DNA of 64,000 nt. Source: Mucilaginibacter sp. L294 (GTDB taxonomy: Bacteria; Bacteroidota; Bacteroidia; Sphingobacteriales; Sphingobacteriaceae). How positions within the stretch are numbered: the stretch's first letter is position 1; every line of letters begins with the position of its first letter. Positions 37,553 through 44,416 of this stretch are shown piece after piece. The notes beneath the pieces are model-generated. The model was given only the letters and a program-made list of their open reading frames with translations. It was not told where the DNA came from and ran no database searches. Both the position numbers and the translations under genes were made by a program. The stretch lies in contig NZ_LGEK01000002.1 in the NCBI RefSeq assembly GCF_001636615.1, forward strand, positions 1 through 64,000, given 5' to 3'.

Positions 37553-38284
37553 ATGCAAACTATACGGATAACCACCTCCCAAAACATTGATATTGATTAT
37601 GAACTGGCGGGTTTAGGCGAGCGTATTGTTGCCAGCCTTATTGATTTTGGCATTTTTATACTGGTAGCCATACTCTGTGCAATTGCAGGGATATCCTTAC
37701 GTGCCGAAGATGTATTTGGTGTGGTATTTATATTTATTTACGCCGCGCTGTATGTGTTTTATGACCTTGCCTGCGAGGTTTTCATGAACGGGCAATCGGT
37801 AGGGAAAAAGGTAATGAAGATAAAGGTGATGAGTTTAGATGGCTCGCAGCCGCGCCTTGGCCAGTATTTATTGCGGTGGCTTTTCCGGATCATTGATTTT
37901 GGGGTTAGTGGCGGTGCTGTGGCCCTGGTTGTTGCCGCCATAAGCGATAAGGTACAACGCATAGGCGATTTGGTTGCAGGCACTATATTGATCAAAACAG
38001 AGATGCGCACAAAAATTGAGCATGTTGCTTTTCGCCCGGCGTTTAGCGATTACGAACCGGTATTTGCCAACGTTGCCGAATTAAATGAGCAGGATATAGA
38101 ACTGATAAACGAGGTGATAAACAGCTATATTAAAACCGGTAATAACGTGCTTGTATATAATATGGCACTGCGTACCAAAGAACGCCTGGGCATAATGCTG
38201 CCCGATAATATGAACGATATGCGTTTTCTGCAAACGGTGCTTAAGGATTATGCCTTTAAAACCACGCAAACCGAGGAACTGTAA
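37553..38284 (+). CDS. RDD family membrane protein
   Basis: 243 residues. The RDD domain (about 15-150) has the signature Arg/Asp residues in ELAGLGERIVASLIDFGIFIL, three to four membrane helices, and GQSVGKKVMKIKV plus LLRWLFRIID. The C-terminal 90 residues are soluble. RDD proteins are small membrane proteins, some proposed to be transporters. It is divergent from the SpoIIM-MoxR-DUF58 operon with a 96-bp gap and is a usual member of that neighbourhood. Confidence 0.88.
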   Translation: MQTIRITTSQNIDIDYELAGLGERIVASLIDFGIFILVAILCAIAGISLRAEDVFGVVFIFIYAALYVFYDLACEVFMNGQSVGKKVMKIKVMSLDGSQPRLGQYLLRWLFRIIDFGVSGGAVALVVAAISDKVQRIGDLVAGTILIKTEMRTKIEHVAFRPAFSDYEPVFANVAELNEQDIELINEVINSYIKTGNNVLVYNMALRTKERLGIMLPDNMNDMRFLQTVLKDYAFKTTQTEEL

Positions 38285-38293
38285 TATTACAGA

Positions 38294-38399
38294 CTTGCGC
38301 TGATTTGTAATCAGTGCTTAATAAGTTGGGCGATTGTATCGCCACTATAGCGTTGCAAACGCCGGACCATATTAAGCACTCGTCATAGACGAGCGCAAG
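38294..38399 (+). mobile_element. 106-bp non-autonomous derivative of the RAYT element (REPIN/MITE)
   Basis: The left 28 bp (38294-38321) match the RAYT left end except in the inner stem, followed by the hairpin GGCGAT-TGT-ATCGCC (38329-38343). A short hairpin GCGTT-GCA-AACGC (38350-38362) matches the core of the coding hairpin at the transposase 3' end. The right 28 bp (38372-38399) are nearly identical to 20355-20382. Both ends of the 19.7-kb element are therefore present with the coding part removed. It lies between convergent RDD and DUF2752 genes. Confidence 0.85.
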
Positions 38400-38408
38400 A
38401 TGAAGAAA

Positions 38409-38702
38409 TTACAGGTGCGCCATTTTTAAAGTATAACTAACCGCTATAATTAGCGCTACAACAATAAACATTGTTTTTTTAACCAGGCTTTTGCGGGTAT
38501 CCAGCTTAAATATACTATCGGCAAGCCACCATGCCGCCATTATAAGCAGGGGTATGGCGGGCGGGTAGAGTAAAAAACTTTGGTGTACATCGCCTTTTAA
38601 CAAAGCCAGTAATGAGCGCTGAAAGCCACAGCCGGGGCAATCTATGCCGGTTATGTATTTAAATGGGCAGGGGAGTAGATGAGCTTTTAACCAGCTATTC
38701 AT
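38409..38702 (-). CDS. DUF2752 domain protein
   Basis: 97 residues with two or three membrane helices. The signature CPFKYITGIDCPGCGFQRS (about 12-30) matches DUF2752, which has a CP-x(n)-CPGCG-xxR pattern. The Cys cluster may bind metal or form a disulphide; function unknown. It is a single gene on the minus strand, divergent from sdaA. Confidence 0.88.
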   Translation of the reverse strand: MNSWLKAHLLPCPFKYITGIDCPGCGFQRSLLALLKGDVHQSFLLYPPAIPLLIMAAWWLADSIFKLDTRKSLVKKTMFIVVALIIAVSYTLKMAHL

Positions 38703-38784
38703 TCGGTTAAGGTAATTAAACCATGGTTAATTATTAAAATAATTACCTCAAAAAATCTCCAATACTATCTGTAATTTTATCCCG

Positions 38785-40215
38785 ATGCAACAACGCGAAC
38801 AGATTTCTGTATTTGATATGTTTAAGATAGGCATAGGCCCGTCAAGCTCGCATACGCTTGGCCCATGGCGTGCCGCGCAACAATTTGTTGAATTGCTTAA
38901 ACAGAAAGATGCATTGCCGCTTGTTGTACAAGTAAAAATATTGCTTTATGGCTCGCTGGCTAAAACAGGCAAGGGCCACGGTACCGATATTGCCATACTG
39001 CTTGGCCTGAGCGGAGACGACCCGGTAACCTTTGAAGTTGATAGGATAGACAGCAAAATTGCCGAGATAACCAAAAGCCACAAACTGATATTAGGCGGCG
39101 AAAAAGAGATCAGCTTTTTTACTGATGACGACCTGCTTTTCCTGTTTGCCGAAAGCTTGCCCTATCACCCTAACGCGGTTACGTTCCAGGCATTTTTAAG
39201 TAATGAAACGGCCGTATCGGCCACGTTCTATTCAATAGGTGGTGGTTTTGTGGTGAAAGAAGGCGCGCAAACCCAGCAAAAAAACGAGGTTGACCTGCCA
39301 TTTCCTATTGATACCGCAGGCGACCTGCTGCACTGGTGCATCAAAACCGGCCTCAAGGTATCTGAAGTGGTAATGGAGAATGAGCTTGCCTGGCGCAGCG
39401 AACAGGAAACCCGGAACGACGTACTCAATATTTTTAAAGTGATGCGCGAGTGTATGTACCGCGGCTGCCATACCGCAGGCAACCTCCCCGGCGGCCTGAA
39501 TGTTGCCCGCCGCGCATCAGCATTAAATAAGCGGCTTTTAAAAGGCCAAACCTATACCAACTATACCGAATGGGTGCAGGCCATGCGCCAAACCGGCAAT
39601 GGTTTCCAGAATATTTTAGACTGGGTGAGCTGTTTCGCGCTGGCCGTGAACGAGGAGAACGCCTCTTTTGGTCGTGTGGTTACCGCACCAACCAATGGCG
39701 CTGCCGGTGTTATACCCGCGGTGCTGCAATATTATATATCCTTTTGCGATGGGCTCGACGACCAGAAGATAACCCAGTTTTTGTTCACCGCATCCGAGGT
39801 GGGCAGTATCTTTAAAAAGGGCGCTACTATATCTGCCGCGATGGGCGGTTGCCAGGCCGAGATCGGCGTATCATCTGCCATGGCAGCAGCAGCCCTTACC
39901 GAGTGTTTGGGCGGCAGCCAGCGCCAGGTATTAATGGCCGCCGAGATTGCCATGGAACACCACCTTGGCCTCACCTGCGACCCTATTGGCGGCCTGGTGC
40001 AGGTTCCCTGCATTGAGCGTAACACCATGGGTGCTATCAAAGCCATCACCGCAAGCCAGCTGGCCCTGCAAAGCAACCCCGATAAAGCCAAAGTAAGCCT
40101 TGATGCCGTAGTACGCACCATGTGGCAAACCGCCCAGGATATGAACTCCAAATACAAGGAAACATCTGATGGTGGGCTGGCAATAAATATCCCGATCAGT
40201 TTGCCGGAGTGTTAG
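38785..40215 (+). CDS. sdaA: L-serine ammonia-lyase (iron-sulfur type)
   Basis: 476 residues. Converts L-serine to pyruvate and ammonia. An N-terminal beta domain (about 1-155; [24 protein letters not shown]) and a C-terminal catalytic alpha domain (about 180-470) are fused, as in single-chain bacterial enzymes. The 4Fe-4S ligand cysteines are in [17 protein letters not shown] and VPCIERN. It is preceded by TAATTTTA, one base off the promoter consensus. An SMI1/KNR4-type gene starts 9 bp downstream. Confidence 0.95.
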   Translation: MQQREQISVFDMFKIGIGPSSSHTLGPWRAAQQFVELLKQKDALPLVVQVKILLYGSLAKTGKGHGTDIAILLGLSGDDPVTFEVDRIDSKIAEITKSHKLILGGEKEISFFTDDDLLFLFAESLPYHPNAVTFQAFLSNETAVSATFYSIGGGFVVKEGAQTQQKNEVDLPFPIDTAGDLLHWCIKTGLKVSEVVMENELAWRSEQETRNDVLNIFKVMRECMYRGCHTAGNLPGGLNVARRASALNKRLLKGQTYTNYTEWVQAMRQTGNGFQNILDWVSCFALAVNEENASFGRVVTAPTNGAAGVIPAVLQYYISFCDGLDDQKITQFLFTASEVGSIFKKGATISAAMGGCQAEIGVSSAMAAAALTECLGGSQRQVLMAAEIAMEHHLGLTCDPIGGLVQVPCIERNTMGAIKAITASQLALQSNPDKAKVSLDAVVRTMWQTAQDMNSKYKETSDGGLAINIPISLPEC

Positions 40216-40224
40216 ACGCTGACA

Positions 40225-40707
40225 ATGGAAATACACTATTTACAAAAGTTACAAGAAAACGCAGTTATTCGCAATAAGGAAACAGGAAGTACTTCAAAAA
40301 TTAAAGGTATAACTGAGGCTGAAATTGAGAACCTTGAGAATCGTTATAATTCAGGAGATAAATTCCCATTAGTTTTAAAGGAGTTGTTGTATCTGGGCGG
40401 GGAAGATTGCTATTTCTTGGATTATAATTTGTACAATGACCAAGCCGAAATGCAAGATAGTTCAAGGGAGTATCTGCAGGATCGCAATATTATAATCAAC
40501 CGTCCATTTTTTGTTATTGATGTTTATAATAGATCAGATCAATTTCTTTTTGTTTATACCGATGAAAATGAAGCAAACCCATTAGTTTATGAGGTTTTTT
40601 ATCACGGGTATGACCCCGGAGTATTTGTCAGATATATAGGCGTTAAGTTAATGGAATTTGTCAATGGTAGCGTTGACATCGTATTAAATGGTAAAAATCC
40701 GTTTTAA
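40225..40707 (+). CDS. SMI1/KNR4 (SUKH-like) family protein
   Basis: 160 residues, no signal peptide. The fold pattern is SMI1/KNR4-like: an early alpha/beta part with GITEAEIENLENRYNSG ... FPLVLKELLYLGG, then strands ending VFVRYIGVKLMEFVNG. SUKH proteins are often immunity proteins against contact-dependent or polymorphic toxins, but many are stand-alone. No toxin gene is adjacent; it follows sdaA by 9 bp and could simply be read through from it. The AT content is higher than in sdaA, which hints at separate origin. Confidence 0.65.
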   Translation: MEIHYLQKLQENAVIRNKETGSTSKIKGITEAEIENLENRYNSGDKFPLVLKELLYLGGEDCYFLDYNLYNDQAEMQDSSREYLQDRNIIINRPFFVIDVYNRSDQFLFVYTDENEANPLVYEVFYHGYDPGVFVRYIGVKLMEFVNGSVDIVLNGKNPF

Positions 40708-40763
40708 TGCTATATCGCAACAGGGCGGATGCCTCCACCCCATGCAAGGCACGTATGGTCCCT

Positions 40764-40884
40764 CGCAGCCGCTCGGCTCCAGCCGAGTGACGACTACTTA
40801 GGCGGCATCTTGCCGCCGTAAATTTGACTTATGTGGCCGGAGGCCTTATAATAATAGTCACCCGGCCGGAGCCGGGCGACTGCG
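40764..40884 (+). repeat. REPIN-like inverted hairpin pair (CGGCTCC family)
   Basis: Two imperfect inverted arms at 40764-40796 (core GCTCGGCTCCAGCCGAG) and 40855-40884 (core CCCGGCCGGAGCCGGG) enclose the hairpins GGCGGCA-TCT-TGCCGCC (40801-40817) and GGCC-GGA-GGCC (40835-40845). This is a third repeat family with the paired-inverted layout. It lies downstream of the SMI1/KNR4 gene. Confidence 0.65.
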
Positions 40885-40923
40885 AAGAAGCAACCCTAAG
40901 CTATAAGCGCGGCGAAAAATGCT

Positions 40924-41300
40924 TGTTCCATTTGCGAAAAAAACGAGACAAAATGGAACAGGCATTAAAATCATAAAAATCTATAAATCAGATATTTAAT
41001 GCTTAAGCGTTCACTTTCGTTTACGGTTATTTTATACACTGAAAAGGACGTTTTAAAGTCGAAAAAAAGCGAATGAAAGTCGAAAAAAGTCGTTTTTTGA
41101 CGCCGATTGCTATACCTCGTTTTTGTTCCATTTTACAAAAAGTGGAACAAAAATCAAAAAATGATAACGCTCTGCAAATAAGCTGTTTAAATTAAAAATG
41201 GTGAAGTAAAACTTTAGATAGACGCAGAAAATTAAAACATTAATGAATTGACTATCAATATGTTCCATTTGTTCCACTTGTTCCATTTTAAAGTGGAACA
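40924..41300 (+). repeat. AT-rich gene-free stretch with repeated TGTTCCA/TGGAACA motifs
   Basis: There is no credible gene between 40708 and 41323. GTTCCA or its complement TGGAAC occurs eight times: an inverted pair (40924-40933 with 40951-40960), a second pair (about 41119-41150), and a tandem 9-bp array TGTTCCATT/TGTTCCACT/TGTTCCATT (41261-41287) closed by an inverted copy (41293-41300). AAAGTCGAAAAAA-type runs lie between them. It looks like a binding-site cluster or remnant; function unknown. Confidence 0.55.
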
Positions 41301-41323
41301 AAACAAGATTTATCAGGTAGCTA

Positions 41324-42046
41324 TTAATACTTCACCTGGGCATCTATAACCGGCAGTAACTGGTTTACCCACATGCTGTACATGTTGCCTGAGGGGTGCA
41401 GCCCATCAGTGGCTATAAGGCCGGGGTCATAACTTGCGCGGCGCGATGCCGGGGTAATATCTACATAAGTTACACCAAGCTTTTCCGTTTCCTGTTTATT
41501 AATGGCGTTAAACTGGTCTATCTGCGCACCTACCACCAGCGCATCGTACCCACCATTTTTAGCGAAGGGGGTTACGCCCCAATCGGGTATAGAGAGCACA
41601 AACACATGCTGCTTGTTGTTGCCGGCGTAGCTTATGGCGGTGTTTAACAACTCGATAAATTCGGTGCGGTAATCGTCCTTACTGTATCCCCTGAACTGGT
41701 TATTTACGCCTATTAGCAGGGTTACAATATTATATTGGTGGCTTTTTAAATCGCGGGCAACGATGGCTTTCTTAAGGTCGCCGGTGGTCCATCCGGTAAC
41801 GGCAATAATATCGGGCTTTTCTACAAAATGGTTGGTAGAGTTAAGTCTAAGCGCCAATTGATACGGGAATGATTGCGCCTGTGGCACGGCCTCTCCAATA
41901 GTGTACGAGTCGCCCAGGGCCAGGTAAGTTAATGAATCGGGGATGTGCATATTGTTATAAGTGGTTTTGATTACCTGCTGCGGCTCGGACGCTTTTGTGC
42001 ATGCAGCCAGTGTACCAATCAAAAATAGTATCGCAAATGTCCTCAT
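41324..42046 (-). CDS. SGNH/GDSL hydrolase lipoprotein
   Basis: 240 residues. A lipoprotein signal ends at Cys16 (TLAAC). The GDSL block YLALGDSYTIGE gives catalytic Ser47; block III is LIGVNNQF (Asn), and the Asp-His pair is in ATDGLHPSGN near the C-terminus. Such enzymes deacylate esters, often on polysaccharides or lipids; the substrate is unknown. It overlaps lipB by 4 bp, so the two are translationally coupled in a PPTase-lipB-hydrolase operon. Confidence 0.9.
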   Translation of the reverse strand: MRTFAILFLIGTLAACTKASEPQQVIKTTYNNMHIPDSLTYLALGDSYTIGEAVPQAQSFPYQLALRLNSTNHFVEKPDIIAVTGWTTGDLKKAIVARDLKSHQYNIVTLLIGVNNQFRGYSKDDYRTEFIELLNTAISYAGNNKQHVFVLSIPDWGVTPFAKNGGYDALVVGAQIDQFNAINKQETEKLGVTYVDITPASRRASYDPGLIATDGLHPSGNMYSMWVNQLLPVIDAQVKY

Positions 42047-42777
42047 GCTATCATCTCCATACCAAAAAGTACGGAAATATGATGCTTAAGGATTTCTTTA
42101 ACTTCGTTTATATCAACTTTGCGGCCCAGTTCCAGCTCTATAGAGGTTACTGCCTTATCGTCTATTCCGCAGGGTACAATATTTTTAAAGTAATCCAGAT
42201 CGGTATTTACGTTGAAGGCCAGCCCGTGCATGGTAACCCAGCGGCTGCAGCGTACACCCAAGGCGCAGATCTTGCGGGCGCGTTCGTTATCGGCATCAAA
42301 CCAAACGCCGGTATAGCCGGGGTAACGGCCGGCAGTTAAACCGTAATCGGCAAGGGTGAGTATAACGGCTTCTTCCAGCGTGCGCAGGTATAAGTGTATG
42401 TCGGTAAAAAAATTATCAAGGTCTAATATCGGGTAGCTCACTATCTGCCCGGGGCCATGGTAAGTAATATCACCGCCTCGGTTTATGGGGTAGTAAACAG
42501 CATTCTTCTCTTTCAGGCCCTGTTCGTCCAGTAACAAATGTTCGGCTTTGCCGCTTTTACCAAGGGTGTAAACATGCGGGTGTTCGCAAAAAACAAGGTA
42601 ATTGGGTGTGGCAATTTCCTCTTCGGGTTCGGCGTCACCGGCAGCAACGGCCAGCGAGCGGTTACGGATCTCGGTTTTTAGTTTAACAGTTTCAGCAAAC
42701 AGGGTTTCCTGGCGGTCCCAGGCCACCTGGTAATCCGTTAGTCCCCAATCCTGAAATATTACCTTTTTATTCTTCAT
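42043..42777 (-). CDS. lipB: lipoyl(octanoyl) transferase
   Basis: 244 residues. Transfers octanoyl from octanoyl-ACP to lipoyl domains, the first step of lipoic acid synthesis. Motifs: RGGDITYHGPGQIVSYPILDL (about 100-120), catalytic Lys169 in ARKICALGVR, and acyl-accepting Cys203 in IVPCGI. Bacteroidota members carry a short N-terminal extension, as here. It lies 3 bp after a phosphopantetheinyl transferase gene, which makes sense because its donor is holo-ACP. Confidence 0.95.
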   Translation of the reverse strand: MKNKKVIFQDWGLTDYQVAWDRQETLFAETVKLKTEIRNRSLAVAAGDAEPEEEIATPNYLVFCEHPHVYTLGKSGKAEHLLLDEQGLKEKNAVYYPINRGGDITYHGPGQIVSYPILDLDNFFTDIHLYLRTLEEAVILTLADYGLTAGRYPGYTGVWFDADNERARKICALGVRCSRWVTMHGLAFNVNTDLDYFKNIVPCGIDDKAVTSIELELGRKVDINEVKEILKHHISVLFGMEMIA

Positions 42778-42779
42778 TA

Positions 42780-43418
42780 TTATCCCTTCACGTATCCTAT
42801 CATGTAATCTTCGTACTGTAAGTAACCTACCTCGTAATCAATATTTACCTCGCCTTTGTGCAGTTTGGCCTCCAGTACATCATGGTGCTGAAAGGTAAAC
42901 GGGTGCAGTGTTATATTATCGGCAAAGCTAACTTCTTTTTGGCCGTAGCATTTATAAACAGCCTCTTTGGCGCACCAGCAAACATACAGGTGCTCAATTC
43001 TGCGTTTCTCGTCAATAAAAGCCAATTCTTCGGGCCGCAAAAATTTAGATGCGATACGCTCAACCTTTTCTTTCACTTGCTCAATATCAATACCAACAGG
43101 GCTTGTTTTACTGATCATTACAGCAGCATAATCAAACGAGTGGCTAAGCGATATATGGTAGGGCAGGCTCACCAGGTAAGGTTTACCGTGGGCATCAACC
43201 TTGGCGTCGATATAATCATCGGTACCCAGCATTTTGCGCAATAATACACGCGTACCCAGCCAGTGCAAATAGCGCTTGCTTTTGCTCAGTTTTTTGGTGT
43301 AGGCTTTTTCGGTTTCGTCAAGCTGAAGCTGTTTGTACAGTTCGTCGGCGGTTTCTTCAATCCTCCACAGTGCAAACTCTGTATCATCATCAATCTGTTG
43401 TCGGTACGCTATTGCCAT
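42780..43418 (-). CDS. 4'-phosphopantetheinyl transferase superfamily protein
   Basis: 212 residues from the ATG at 43418. Attaches phosphopantetheine from CoA to a Ser of carrier proteins. The Sfp/AcpT-type motifs are VGIDIEQVKEKVERIASKFL (Mg-binding Asp/Glu) and LYVCWCAKEAVYK (WxxKEA). The extension to 43448 was rejected because conserved sequence starts at MAIAYRQ. It heads the operon with lipB and a GDSL hydrolase. The target may be the fatty-acid ACP; this is inferred from the lipB link. Confidence 0.9.
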   Translation of the reverse strand: MAIAYRQQIDDDTEFALWRIEETADELYKQLQLDETEKAYTKKLSKSKRYLHWLGTRVLLRKMLGTDDYIDAKVDAHGKPYLVSLPYHISLSHSFDYAAVMISKTSPVGIDIEQVKEKVERIASKFLRPEELAFIDEKRRIEHLYVCWCAKEAVYKCYGQKEVSFADNITLHPFTFQHHDVLEAKLHKGEVNIDYEVGYLQYEDYMIGYVKG

Positions 43419-43560
43419 GAGATGTAAAATTGCAAAAAAGGTAGCCAATATGTATCAGCTAAATATAATAATTAACCAATTTTTTTTGACGACTGTAACT
43501 AATGGATACAAACGTACGTCATACCCATACTAAATGTTTTATTGTTGTAATTAGCACAAA

Positions 43561-43674
43561 ATGAAGAAGATATATATAGCCGCCGCGGTTTTAATAGCCG
43601 TCGCCATAACCGAAGGCTGCATGAAATTGCACCAGGCAGATAAACCTACAGCAAAAACCGTAAAGAATATTTAA
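43561..43674 (+). CDS. possible small lipoprotein (37 aa)
   Basis: An ATG frame encodes MKKIYIAAAVLIAVAITEGC followed by 17 polar residues. The start has the form of a lipoprotein signal peptide with a lipobox-like ITEGC and Cys20, leaving a mature peptide of only 18 residues. The frame is short and no family is recognised, but a signal of this quality by chance is uncommon. It lies alone between the PPTase and dcd genes. Confidence 0.45.
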   Translation: MKKIYIAAAVLIAVAITEGCMKLHQADKPTAKTVKNI

Positions 43675-43817
43675 TACAGGTAGGATAGGTGTGTGTGAAT
43701 ATCGCCTATGGGGTGGTATAATTTAGCCGCATTGTACAAATAGTACATGCGGCTTTGTTGTTTTATTGCTATTGAAAGTTAGGCCAAATAATCATAATTT
43801 AGGGCAGCAATTTACTT

Positions 43818-44354
43818 ATGATTTTATCAGACAAGCGCATCCTCGAAGAGATTGAAAAAGGGACTATTATCATTGAGCCGTTTAAGCCCGAATGCCTGGG
43901 TACAAATTCGTACGATGTACATTTGGGCAAGCACCTGGCTACGTATAAGGATAGGGTTTTGGATGCCAAACTGCATAACGAGATCATCGGGTTTGAGATC
44001 CCGAAAGAAGGTTTTGTATTGCAACCGGGTACCTTATACCTGGGTGTAACAGTAGAGTATACAGAAACGCATAAGCATGTACCTTTTTTGGAAGGGAAAT
44101 CGAGCACGGGCCGCTTAGGTATTGATATACATGCCACCGCCGGCAAAGGCGATGTAGGCTTTTGCAACACCTGGACGCTGGAGATATCATGCGCGCAGCC
44201 GGTTAAGATCTACGCAGGCATGCCTATTGGCCAGTTGATCTATTTTGTTGTGGAGGGTGATATAGAGACTATGTATAACACCAAAAGCAACGCTAAATAC
44301 AATAACCCTACAACACGCCCCGTGGAGAGCATGATGTGGAAGAATAAGTTTTAA
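43818..44354 (+). CDS. dcd: dCTP deaminase
   Basis: 178 residues. Deaminates dCTP to dUTP in the pyrimidine deoxynucleotide route. It has the trimeric dUTPase-like fold with the core motif FLEGKSSTGRLGIDIHATAGKGDVGF (about 93-118) and the N-terminal MILSDKRILEEIEKG typical of Dcd. Length is slightly below the E. coli enzyme. It has its own short upstream region; downstream genes run in the same direction but are unrelated. Confidence 0.94.
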   Translation: MILSDKRILEEIEKGTIIIEPFKPECLGTNSYDVHLGKHLATYKDRVLDAKLHNEIIGFEIPKEGFVLQPGTLYLGVTVEYTETHKHVPFLEGKSSTGRLGIDIHATAGKGDVGFCNTWTLEISCAQPVKIYAGMPIGQLIYFVVEGDIETMYNTKSNAKYNNPTTRPVESMMWKNKF

Positions 44355-44416
44355 TGCCGCGGGTTTAGCACAATTACCCCGCAGCATTGTTGTAATTTCA
44401 TCTATCTCTGTAAGTT

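Noticed and set aside
41110-41301. 63-codon minus-strand frame over the TGTTCCA array
   Set aside because: It reads the repeats and AT-rich sequence; composition is Phe/Tyr/Asn-rich without a recognisable fold or promoter.
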